NCBI GenBank assembly: GCA_003354135.1 | Contig: PIVK01000003.1 | Location: forward strand, 44,304 to 108,303 | Direction: 5' to 3' | DNA: 64,000 nucleotides | Source: Rhodospirillales bacterium | Lineage (GTDB): Bacteria > Pseudomonadota > Alphaproteobacteria > Rhodospirillales > GLO-3 | Shown: one piece after another, positions 8,240 to 15,836 of the stretch | Layout of the letters: each line of letters opens with the position of its first letter | Numbering within the stretch: position 1 is the first letter of the stretch | The notes under the pieces: model-generated | Told to the model about the DNA's origin: nothing | Databases searched by the model: none | The model's input: the letters and a program-made list of their open reading frames with translations, nothing else | Translations under genes and position numbers: made by a program

Positions 8240-11200
8240 TTAGTCCTTCAAGCTATCCAGGAATTCGCGGAACCACGGCTTGTCGCGGACGGAGTCGAAG
8301 TCGGTGTCGTTTTCTATATGCTTGCGGCCGGGGAGAGCCTTTTCGGTGTCACGGGCTTTTTCCAACCATCTCCGGCAATCGTCCTCATGCCCACGCAAGG
8401 CGGCGATGCAAGCCAGGTTGTAAGCCCCCCGCCCTTCGTCGATCTCCTCAATCTTAAGACACTTGTCTTCCGCTTCGGCAAGCAAGGTGTCCCGCTCCCG
8501 TCCACTCTTCCGACTCGCCAAGGCAGTCAGGGCATTGCCCCAGTTGTTGAAGGCCCCGTGTTTGTCCGGCTTGATCTCGACCGCCTGGGCATATTGGGCG
8601 AACGCCTGCTTGTAGAGCGCCTCTGCCTCGGCACCCGTCTTCGTTTTCGCGAGGTCTCCAAGGGCACAACCCCAGTTATAGAAGGCCTCGTGTGCGTCCT
8701 GCTTGATCTCGACCACCCGAGCATATTGGGCGAACGCCTGCTCGTAGAGCGCCTCTGCCTCGGCACCCGTCTTCGTCTCCGCGAGGGCTCCAAGGGCATT
8801 GCCCCAGTTGTTGAAGGCCTCGTGTTTGTCCGGCTTGATCTCGACCGCCCGGGCATATTGGGCGAACGCCTGCTCGTAGAGCGCCTCTGCCTCGGCACCC
8901 GTCTTCGTCTTCGCGAAGGCTACAAGGGCACAACCCCAGTTATAGAAGGCCTCGTGGTAGTCCGGTTCGATCTCGACCGCCCGGGCATATTGGGCAACCG
9001 CCCGCTTGTAGAGCTTCTCCGCCTCGGCACCCGTCTTCGTCTTCGCGAGGGTTCTAAGGGCAATGCCCCAGTTGTTGAAGGCCTCGTGTTTGTCCGGCTT
9101 GATCTCGATCGCCCGGGCATATTGGGCGAACGCCTGCTTGTAGAGCGCCTCTGCCTCGGCACCCGTCTTCGTCTCCGCGAGGGCTCTAAGGGCAATGCCC
9201 CAGTTGTTGAAGGCCTCGTGTTTGTCCGGCTTGATCTCGACCGCCCGGGCATATTGGGCGACCGCCTGCTCGTAGAGCGCCTCTGCCTCGGCACCCGTCT
9301 TCGTCTTCGCGAGGGCTCCAAGGTCATTGCCCCAGTTGTAGAAGGCATCGTGTGCGTCCGGCTTGATCTCGACCGCCCGGGCATATTTGGCGAACGCCTG
9401 CTCGTAGAGCGCCTCTGCCTCGGCACCCGTCTTCGTCTCCGCGAGGTCTCCAAGGGCATTGCCCCAGTTGTTGAAGGCCTCGTGTTTGTCCGGCTTGATC
9501 TCGACCGCCCGGGCATATTTGGCGAACGCCCGCTCGTAGAGCGCCTCTGCCTCGGCACCCGTCTTCGTCTTCGCGAGGGCTCCAAGGTCATTGCCCCAGT
9601 TGTTGAAGGCCTCGTGTGCGTCCGGCTTGATCTCGACCGCCCGGGCATATTGGGCGACCGCCTGCTTGTAGAGCGCCTCTGCCTCGGCACCCGTCTTCGT
9701 CTCCGCGAGACATCTAAGGGTAATGCCCCAGTTGTTGAAGGCCTCGTGTGCGTCCGGCTTGATCTCGACCGCCCGGGCATATTTGGCGAACGCCTGCTCG
9801 TAGAGTGCCTCTGCCTCGGCACCCGTCTTCGTCTTCGCGAGGTCTCCAAGGGCATTGCCCCAGTTGTTGAAGGCCTCGTGTTTGTCCGGCTTGATCTCGA
9901 CCACCCGGGCATATTTGGCGACCGCCTGCTCGTAGAGCGCCTCTGCCTCGGCACCCGTCTTTGTCTTCGCGAGGGCTCCAAGGACACAACCCCAGCTGTG
10001 GAAAGCCTCGTGTTTGTCCGGCTTGATCTCGACCGCCCGGGCATATTTGGCGAACGCCTGCTCGTAGAGCGCCTCTGCCTCGGCACCCGTCTTCATCTTC
10101 GCGAGGTCTCCAAGGGCACAACCCCAGTTGTTGAAGGCCTCGTGGAAGTCCGGCTTGATCTCGACCGCCCGGGCATATTGGGCGAACTCCTGCTCGTAGA
10201 GCGTCTCCGCCTTGGCACCCGTCTTCGTCTTCGCGAGGTTTCCAAAGGCATTGCCCTGGCCGAAGTAGCCCCAAGCGAAGGCTTCAACGAGCTTGGGCGG
10301 AATGGCGCCATCGTACTTTTTCGCCATGGCAACAAGGTCATCGTAACGCCCGGACATCACCATCGCCCATGCATTCGGTGCCTGGGTCTCTTTTTTGTCG
10401 GATTCCGCGTCATGGCGCGTTGCCTTATGCTGTTCCGCCGCCTCCTCTTGAGAAGCCCCACAGTCGCCCCTGACCAACTGTTCCTCCAGGGTCTCAATGG
10501 CATGTTCGACACACTTCTTGGCCCGCTCGGCCCAGGGGACAGCTGTGTCCCCACTGGAGGAAGGAAACTCCGCAAGATCGTCCATCATCGTTTTCATGTG
10601 CGTGAACGGCCGGTTGAAGAACGGCGGCGGAAAGCAACCCAGCCTTTGGGCCAACTGGACCAGAAAGTTGTCCGCGTTCTGCTTGCCGATCCAGTGGGCG
10701 TCCTTGTCGACCTCGAGCATCCTCTGCTGCACGTTGTCGGAGGGTTCTTCCTCGAAGCCGATCCAGTAGAGCCGATGATTGTACCTGCGTAACGATTGCA
10801 GTTGTTCGAACACCGGATCATTGTCGCCGCTGTAGCCGATGACGATCCAGGTGTGATCTCTGGCCGTATCGACAAATACCGGTTCCAGGACTTTCTTCAG
10901 GCTCTCTACATCATTCTTTCTGTGAAGCTGGATGAAGCCGTCGTTCTGGCCGTGAAGGTGGAAGATGGCCTTGTCGCGAACGAAGCTTGAATCAAAGTGA
11001 CCGCTCGCGGCCATGTCGTAGACAGCGGGATAGACGTGCATCAGGGCGCAGGCCCGTATCGTCAAGGGATCAAAGTTGGTGGTAAGGACTCGGCTGACGA
11101 AGCCCTTTTTCATCATGCTGGCTATGGCGATGTGGGCCCAGTTGATCTTGGCATTGGTGACGTATTCCTCAATGAGCTTATGACGTTCAAACTCGGTCAG

Positions 11201-11404
11201 TTTGGCCATGCAGTGAGGATAGGTTTTCTCTTCGGCATCATTGTATTCAGGGCGAAATCTCTCGTGGATGATATCTACGAATTCCTTCGCCAGAGGAATA
11301 CCGGCACTCTTGGAACAGCCCGCGCCCGTCAGGATGGCGCATTTCGCCCCCTTCTTGAGCAGCCGGCGCGCCACATCCTCAACAGTGAAATTCCGCGATG
11401 CCAT
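8240..11404 (-). CDS. SIR2-domain protein with 13 TPR-like repeats (probable NADase/defence-type)
   Basis: 1054 residues from ATG 11404; the open frame upstream is low-quality. Residues ~10-300 are a SIR2-like domain: GAGCSKSAGIP at 27-37 (NAD-binding), TTNFDPL with N110 and D112, and HLHG with H151, the residues expected for NAD+ cleavage. Residues 391-962 are thirteen consecutive 44-residue TPR-like units (consensus ALYEQAFAKYARAVEIKPD, then HEAFNNWGNALGDLAKTKTG). A short unrelated C-terminal helical tail follows. No signal peptide; cytoplasmic. Families known: SIR2-like NADases of antiphage systems (Thoeris ThsA, DSR, SIR2-HerA) deplete NAD+ on infection. Inference: the TPR array is the sensor or partner-binding part. 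It is a single gene between ruvX and pyrB, with its own promoter. Confidence 0.85.
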   Translation of the reverse strand: MASRNFTVEDVARRLLKKGAKCAILTGAGCSKSAGIPLAKEFVDIIHERFRPEYNDAEEKTYPHCMAKLTEFERHKLIEEYVTNAKINWAHIAIASMMKKGFVSRVLTTNFDPLTIRACALMHVYPAVYDMAASGHFDSSFVRDKAIFHLHGQNDGFIQLHRKNDVESLKKVLEPVFVDTARDHTWIVIGYSGDNDPVFEQLQSLRRYNHRLYWIGFEEEPSDNVQQRMLEVDKDAHWIGKQNADNFLVQLAQRLGCFPPPFFNRPFTHMKTMMDDLAEFPSSSGDTAVPWAERAKKCVEHAIETLEEQLVRGDCGASQEEAAEQHKATRHDAESDKKETQAPNAWAMVMSGRYDDLVAMAKKYDGAIPPKLVEAFAWGYFGQGNAFGNLAKTKTGAKAETLYEQEFAQYARAVEIKPDFHEAFNNWGCALGDLAKMKTGAEAEALYEQAFAKYARAVEIKPDKHEAFHSWGCVLGALAKTKTGAEAEALYEQAVAKYARVVEIKPDKHEAFNNWGNALGDLAKTKTGAEAEALYEQAFAKYARAVEIKPDAHEAFNNWGITLRCLAETKTGAEAEALYKQAVAQYARAVEIKPDAHEAFNNWGNDLGALAKTKTGAEAEALYERAFAKYARAVEIKPDKHEAFNNWGNALGDLAETKTGAEAEALYEQAFAKYARAVEIKPDAHDAFYNWGNDLGALAKTKTGAEAEALYEQAVAQYARAVEIKPDKHEAFNNWGIALRALAETKTGAEAEALYKQAFAQYARAIEIKPDKHEAFNNWGIALRTLAKTKTGAEAEKLYKRAVAQYARAVEIEPDYHEAFYNWGCALVAFAKTKTGAEAEALYEQAFAQYARAVEIKPDKHEAFNNWGNALGALAETKTGAEAEALYEQAFAQYARVVEIKQDAHEAFYNWGCALGDLAKTKTGAEAEALYKQAFAQYAQAVEIKPDKHGAFNNWGNALTALASRKSGRERDTLLAEAEDKCLKIEEIDEGRGAYNLACIAALRGHEDDCRRWLEKARDTEKALPGRKHIENDTDFDSVRDKPWFREFLDSLKD
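8519..10234 (-). repeat. Tandem array, 13 units of 132 bp inside the SIR2-TPR gene
   Basis: Thirteen head-to-tail 132-bp units encode the 44-residue TPR-like repeats. Adjacent units are nearly identical at DNA level, differing at scattered positions (for example AAA/GCG at the EIKPD-K/A position and GGC-GAC or CTA variants at the end of each unit). Period checked by the recurring codons for AEALYEQ. Such long, similar direct repeats are expected to expand and contract by recombination or slippage. Confidence 0.95.
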
Positions 11405-11440
11405 GACACCAACCAACTTCCGCGTGCTTTCTTGCAAACC

Positions 11441-11470
11441 TTTATCGTCTGGCCCGCGTAATGATGTCAA
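11441..11470 (-). promoter_or_regulatory. Predicted sigma-70-type promoter of the SIR2-TPR gene
   Basis: Minus strand: perfect -35 TTGACA (11470-11465), 18-base spacer, -10 GATAAA (11446-11441), about 37 bases before the ATG at 11404. A GGAAG Shine-Dalgarno-like stretch follows. It gives the SIR2 gene transcription independent of its neighbours. Confidence 0.5.
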
Positions 11471-11639
11471 CAAGGCCGGGTACCATAAATGAGTGGTATG
11501 TCTGGAAAGGACATCAAAGGACGATTCGCGTTCGGCGGGTCTTCCCGTCCGCCGCGGCTTCCCCCCGCCATCCCCAGAACTCCCGCGTTCCCAGCACGCG
11601 TCTTGCGAGTCGGGGCGGCTGGTGCGATAGTGCGGGCTC

Positions 11640-12611
11640 ATGAGCGTCTTGCCTTCGGAGTCCAAGCCTTTCCCGCACCGGCACCTGCTGGGAATCGAGG
11701 GACTCTTCCCGATCGAAATTTCCCATCTGCTCGACCGCGCGGAAGCCTACGTCGAACAGAACCGCCAAGCCGACAAAAAGAAGTCGCTGCTCGGCGGGCG
11801 CACCGTGATCAATTTGTTCTTCGAGGCCTCGACCCGCACCCGCACATCATTCGAGTTGGCGGGCAAGCGCCTGGGCGCCGACGTCATCAACATGAGCGTC
11901 GCCACCAGCTCCATCAAGAAGGGCGAGACCCTGATCGACACCGCCATGACGCTGAACGCCATGCATCCGGATGTGCTGGTGGTGCGGCATTCGGAATCGG
12001 GTGCGGTGCGGCTCCTGAGCGAGAAGGTCAACTGCGCACTGCTCAACGGCGGCGACGGCAGCCACGAGCACCCGACCCAGGCCCTGCTCGACGCGTTGAC
12101 CATCCGTCGGCGCAAGGGGCGGTTGGATAATCTGGTGGTGGCCATCTGCGGCGATATCCTGCATTCGCGGGTAGCGCGCTCCAACATCCACCTTTTGAAT
12201 ATCATGGGCGCCCAGGTGCGCCTGATCGGTCCCAAGACCCTGATCCCCGGGGGGGCCGCGGCTCTGGGCGCCACGGTCCATCACGACATGAAAGAGGGGC
12301 TGAGCGACTGCGACATCGTGATGATGCTGCGCCTGCAGACGGAGCGCATGCACAGGAACTACTTTCCCTCGGTGCGAGAATATTTCCGGTTCTTCGGCCT
12401 TACCTACGACAAGCTGGCCAGCGCCAAGCCGGACGCACTGATCATGCACCCCGGCCCCATGAACCGGGGTGTCGAGATCGATTCCGAGGTTGCCGACGAC
12501 ATCGGGCGCTCCGCCATCCGCCAGCAGGTGGAGATGGGGGTCGCGGTCCGCATGGCCTGCCTCGAAGCGGTGACCGGCAACCTGCCCGAGATCAGCGGGG
12601 AGGTGGTTTGA
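11640..12611 (+). CDS. pyrB: Aspartate carbamoyltransferase catalytic chain
   Basis: 323 residues. Condenses carbamoyl phosphate with aspartate in de novo pyrimidine synthesis. The carbamoyl-phosphate motif is present ([13 protein letters not shown]), as are HPTQALLD and the C-terminal [11 protein letters not shown]. Its stop is followed one base later by the start of the dihydroorotase-like gene, the usual pairing in bacteria whose ATCase is assembled with a dihydroorotase homologue. The start [16 protein letters not shown] is supported by overlap with no better upstream choice. Confidence 0.96.
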   Translation: MSVLPSESKPFPHRHLLGIEGLFPIEISHLLDRAEAYVEQNRQADKKKSLLGGRTVINLFFEASTRTRTSFELAGKRLGADVINMSVATSSIKKGETLIDTAMTLNAMHPDVLVVRHSESGAVRLLSEKVNCALLNGGDGSHEHPTQALLDALTIRRRKGRLDNLVVAICGDILHSRVARSNIHLLNIMGAQVRLIGPKTLIPGGAAALGATVHHDMKEGLSDCDIVMMLRLQTERMHRNYFPSVREYFRFFGLTYDKLASAKPDALIMHPGPMNRGVEIDSEVADDIGRSAIRQQVEMGVAVRMACLEAVTGNLPEISGEVV

Positions 12612-12612
12612 C

Positions 12613-13938
12613 ATGGGCACCTGGCACGACATCCCGCTCGGCAAGACGGCTTACGTCAACGCCCGTCTGGTGGACCCGGCGACGGGCCTGGACGAACCGG
12701 GCGCCCTTCTCACCGATGGCGAGACCATCGTCGATTTTGGGCCGGGGTTGTTTGCCGACGGCGTGCCGGACGGCATCGAGGCCGTGGACTGCAACGGCCG
12801 CTGCCTGGCCCCCGGTCTGGTCGATATCCGGGTGCAGCTCCGCGAACCGGGCGAGGAACACAAGGGCACCATGGCCACCGCCGGGCGCGCGGCCACGGCG
12901 GGCGGCGTCACCACCATGGTCTGTCTGCCCAACACCAATCCGCCCATCGACGACGTTTCGGTGCTTGAGTTCGTGGCCCGGCGGGCCCGCAAGCTGGGCC
13001 TGACCAAGGTCTACGCCTACGGCGCCGCAACCAAGAGGGCCGAGGGCAACGAATTGGCCGAGATGGGAACCCTCGCCGAAGCCGGCGCCGTCGCCTTTAC
13101 CGACGGGGACCAAGCCGTTGCCAACGCCCAGGTGATGCGCCGGGCGCTGACCTATGCGGCGACCTTCGACCTGCTGATGGTCCAGCATCCGGAGGAACCG
13201 GCGCTCTCCGGCTGCGGTGTGATGAACGGTGGCGAGATGGCGACCCGGCTGGGATTGACCGGCATCCCGCGCCAGGCCGAAGTCATTATGGTGGAGCGCG
13301 ACGTCCGTCTGGTGGAAATGACGGGGGCGCGTCTCCACTTCGCCCATCTCTCGACCCGCGAGGCCGTCGAGGCGGTCGCGACAGCCAAGGCGCGTGGCCT
13401 GCCCATCACCTGCGACACGGCGCCTCCGTATTTCGCATTGAATGAAGGCGCCATCGGCAGCTACCGAACCTTTGCCAAGCTTTCGCCGCCGTTGCGCACC
13501 GAGGACGACCGGCGGGCGGTGATCGAGGGGTTGAAGAGCGGCGTCATCGATTGCATCGCCTCCGACCACCTGCCTCAGGACGAGGATGCCAAGCGGCTGC
13601 CCTTTGCCCAGGCGGCCTTCGGCGGCATCGGGCTGGAGACGCTGCTGGCGGTTACGCTGGAACTCTTTCACAACGGTCACCTGTCGCTGAACGGGGCCCT
13701 GCGCCTCATCACCGAAGCGCCCGCGAATCTGATGGGTTTGCCCGCGGGCCGGCTCAAGAAGGGAGGCGCCGCAGACCTTTGTCTTTTCGATCCGGACCGG
13801 GGCTGGAAGGTGGACGCGGACCGGATGCGCTCCAAGTCCAAGAACACGCCTTTCGACGGTCACTTGGTCCAGGGTCTGGTGCTGCGCACCGTGGTCGATG
13901 GGCGCGCCGTCTTCGATCAGACCGGCAAGGACGCGTAA
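12613..13938 (+). CDS. Dihydroorotase-like protein lacking the HxH metal motif (probable pseudo-DHOase)
   Basis: 441 residues, class I dihydroorotase fold, one base after pyrB. In active enzymes the first metal ligands are HxH within PGxxDxHxH; here the same place reads PGLVDIRVQLREPG (R73-V74-Q75), so both His are gone. Other landmarks remain: QHPEEP, LHFAHLSTREA, and DCIASDHLP with its Asp. In Pseudomonas, such inactive homologues (PyrC', pDHO) are structural partners needed for PyrB assembly while a separate PyrC does catalysis; several alphaproteobacterial pyrBC pairs look similar. I infer a structural role and a true dihydroorotase elsewhere. Annotation pipelines would call it pyrC. Confidence 0.85.
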   Translation: MGTWHDIPLGKTAYVNARLVDPATGLDEPGALLTDGETIVDFGPGLFADGVPDGIEAVDCNGRCLAPGLVDIRVQLREPGEEHKGTMATAGRAATAGGVTTMVCLPNTNPPIDDVSVLEFVARRARKLGLTKVYAYGAATKRAEGNELAEMGTLAEAGAVAFTDGDQAVANAQVMRRALTYAATFDLLMVQHPEEPALSGCGVMNGGEMATRLGLTGIPRQAEVIMVERDVRLVEMTGARLHFAHLSTREAVEAVATAKARGLPITCDTAPPYFALNEGAIGSYRTFAKLSPPLRTEDDRRAVIEGLKSGVIDCIASDHLPQDEDAKRLPFAQAAFGGIGLETLLAVTLELFHNGHLSLNGALRLITEAPANLMGLPAGRLKKGGAADLCLFDPDRGWKVDADRMRSKSKNTPFDGHLVQGLVLRTVVDGRAVFDQTGKDA

Positions 13939-13944
13939 GTCCCC

Positions 13945-14553
13945 ATGGACCCCGTCGCCGCCATTGCCGCGGCCGCCGTTGGCGGCTACCTGATTGGCTC
14001 TGTCCCCTTCAGTTTGGTGCTGACCCGGCTGGCCGGATTGGGTGACATCCGGGCCATCGGCTCGGGTAACATCGGCGCCACCAACGTATTGCGAACCGGA
14101 CGTAAGGGGTTGGCGCTGGCTACGCTCGTGCTCGATTCCGGCAAGGGTGCCATCGCAGCGATCGCGGCGTTGTTCCTTCTGGGGGAATTGCCGGGGTTGG
14201 TTGCCGGCTTGCTGGCGGTCATCGGGCACAACTTCCCGGTCTGGCTCGGTTTTAAAGGCGGCAAGGGCGTCGCCACCACGCTGGGGGTTCTGCTCGCCGT
14301 GTCCTGGCCCGCCGGGCTCGCGGCCTGCGTCACCTGGCTTCTGGTCGCCCTGTCCTTCCGCTATTCGTCGCTGGCCGCCCTCACCGCGCTGGCCGCAGCC
14401 CCCTTCTATGCCGCCATTTGGGCGACCGGCGCCCACGTGGCGGTTGCCGGCCTGCTGACGCTTTTGGCCTTTGCCCGCCATCACGCCAACATCCGCCGCC
14501 TGATCAAGGGCGAAGAACCGCGGATCGGGAAGAAGATGTCCGAAGCCCCCTGA
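13945..14553 (+). CDS. plsY: Acyl-phosphate:glycerol-3-phosphate acyltransferase
   Basis: 202 residues, polytopic inner-membrane enzyme making lysophosphatidic acid from acyl-phosphate and glycerol 3-phosphate, first acylation of phospholipid synthesis. Conserved loops are visible: [14 protein letters not shown] near residue 37, [21 protein letters not shown] in the middle (two adjoining motifs, [12 protein letters not shown] and KGVATTLG), and several hydrophobic helices. Six bases after the dihydroorotase-like gene, likely co-transcribed. Confidence 0.95.
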   Translation: MDPVAAIAAAAVGGYLIGSVPFSLVLTRLAGLGDIRAIGSGNIGATNVLRTGRKGLALATLVLDSGKGAIAAIAALFLLGELPGLVAGLLAVIGHNFPVWLGFKGGKGVATTLGVLLAVSWPAGLAACVTWLLVALSFRYSSLAALTALAAAPFYAAIWATGAHVAVAGLLTLLAFARHHANIRRLIKGEEPRIGKKMSEAP

Positions 14554-14694
14554 CCCATTCGGCCCGGTCCATGGCTGGATTCCGGTCCAGCGACGGAGGA
14601 CCGGATCGTGTGGGCTCGAAAACTCATCGGCCCGGCTGCGGGGCTTAGGCCCCATCCCTTGACGTTCGCCCGGCCCTGGCGCACCCTGCGCGCC

Positions 14695-15822
14695 ATGGGA
14701 GAGCAAGAGACACGCCCCATATCCGATTCTGAAAGGCTGGACCGGCTTAGGCTGATTCGTAGCGAGAACGTCGGTCCCATCACCTTCTTCCGCCTGCTGG
14801 AGCATTTCGGCAGCGCCGAAGCGGCGCTGAACGCTCTGCCCGATCTGGCTCAGCGCGGCGGCAGAGAGCGGCGGATCAAAATCTGCGCCAGGACCGCCGC
14901 CGAACAGGAGCTCGAGGCCTATGACGGTATCGGTGCCCGCTTGGTGGCCCTGGGCGAGCCGGACTACCCGCCGCTCCTGGCCCAGATCGAGGACGCCCCG
15001 CCTCTGATTTCGGTCAAAGGCCACCTTCCACTGCTCAAGAAGCGCGCGGTCGCGGTCGTGGGGGCGCGCAACGCATCCATAAACGGCTGCAAGTTCGCGC
15101 GCACTATCGCTGCGGATCTGGGCCACGGCGGCCTGCTGGTGGTCTCGGGGTTGGCGCGGGGCATCGACGCCGCCGCCCACGAAGGAGCATTGGAAACCGG
15201 CACCGTCGCCGTGGTCGCAGGCGGGGTCGACGTGATCTACCCCAAAGAGAATGCGGCTCTCTACGACGCGATCAATGACTGCGGGGCCATCCTTTCCGAG
15301 GTGCCGCCCGGCATCCAGCCCCAGGCCCGCCACTTTCCCCGCCGCAACCGCCTGATCTCGGGCCTCAGCCGCGGCGTGGTGGTGATCGAGGCTTCCATGC
15401 GCTCGGGCTCTTTGATCACCGCACGCATGGCCGCCGAGCAGGGGCGCGAGGTGTTCGCGGTGCCCGGGTCCCCCATCGACCCCCGGAGCGCCGGGGCCAA
15501 CGACCTGATCCGTCAGGGCGCCCTGTTGACGGAATCCGCGGATCACGTCATCGAAACCTTGACGACCATGCTGCGCGAACACACATCTGGGCGCGAACCT
15601 ATTGGTTTCTCAGACAAAACGACTACTCTGGTGCCCGAGGACGAGACAGTTCGGACCCGACTTTTTATCGAGGCCCATGTCGATTCCGTGCCGATCGAGG
15701 TTGACGAACTCCTTTCTTCCTGCCAATACGCCCCCTCCGTGGTGTTGGCAGCCCTTCTGGAATTAGAGCTTGCAGGGCGCCTGGAACGCCACCCGGGAAA
15801 CCGGATCAGTTTGATACGCTAG
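14695..15822 (+). CDS. dprA: DNA-processing protein DprA (Smf)
   Basis: 375 residues from ATG 14695; an in-frame GTG 87 bases upstream adds a non-conserved leader. DprA binds incoming single-stranded DNA and loads RecA during natural transformation. Order: N-terminal SAM-like helical region (RLIRSENVGPITFFRLL), Rossmann-like DNA-binding fold (AVVGARNAS, SGLARGIDAAAHEGAL, GGVDVIYPKEN, FPRRNRLISGLS, EASMRSGSLITARMAAEQGR), and a C-terminal winged-helix region (VDELLSSCQYAPSVVLAALLELELAGRL; motifs VDELLSS and LELELAGRLER). Fifteen bases before topA. Confidence 0.95.
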   Translation: MGEQETRPISDSERLDRLRLIRSENVGPITFFRLLEHFGSAEAALNALPDLAQRGGRERRIKICARTAAEQELEAYDGIGARLVALGEPDYPPLLAQIEDAPPLISVKGHLPLLKKRAVAVVGARNASINGCKFARTIAADLGHGGLLVVSGLARGIDAAAHEGALETGTVAVVAGGVDVIYPKENAALYDAINDCGAILSEVPPGIQPQARHFPRRNRLISGLSRGVVVIEASMRSGSLITARMAAEQGREVFAVPGSPIDPRSAGANDLIRQGALLTESADHVIETLTTMLREHTSGREPIGFSDKTTTLVPEDETVRTRLFIEAHVDSVPIEVDELLSSCQYAPSVVLAALLELELAGRLERHPGNRISLIR

Positions 15823-15836
15823 ACCACCGGGGATAC

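Noticed and set aside
8318..10792. 824-aa open frame on the plus strand across the SIR2-TPR gene
   Set aside because: It is the antisense shadow of the 132-bp repeats. Regular repeats keep several frames open; the minus-strand product has recognised domains and start signals, this one has none.
12592..15582. 996-aa open frame on the minus strand
   Set aside because: Antisense to pyrC-like, plsY and dprA, all of which are recognised families; high GC keeps the reverse frame open.
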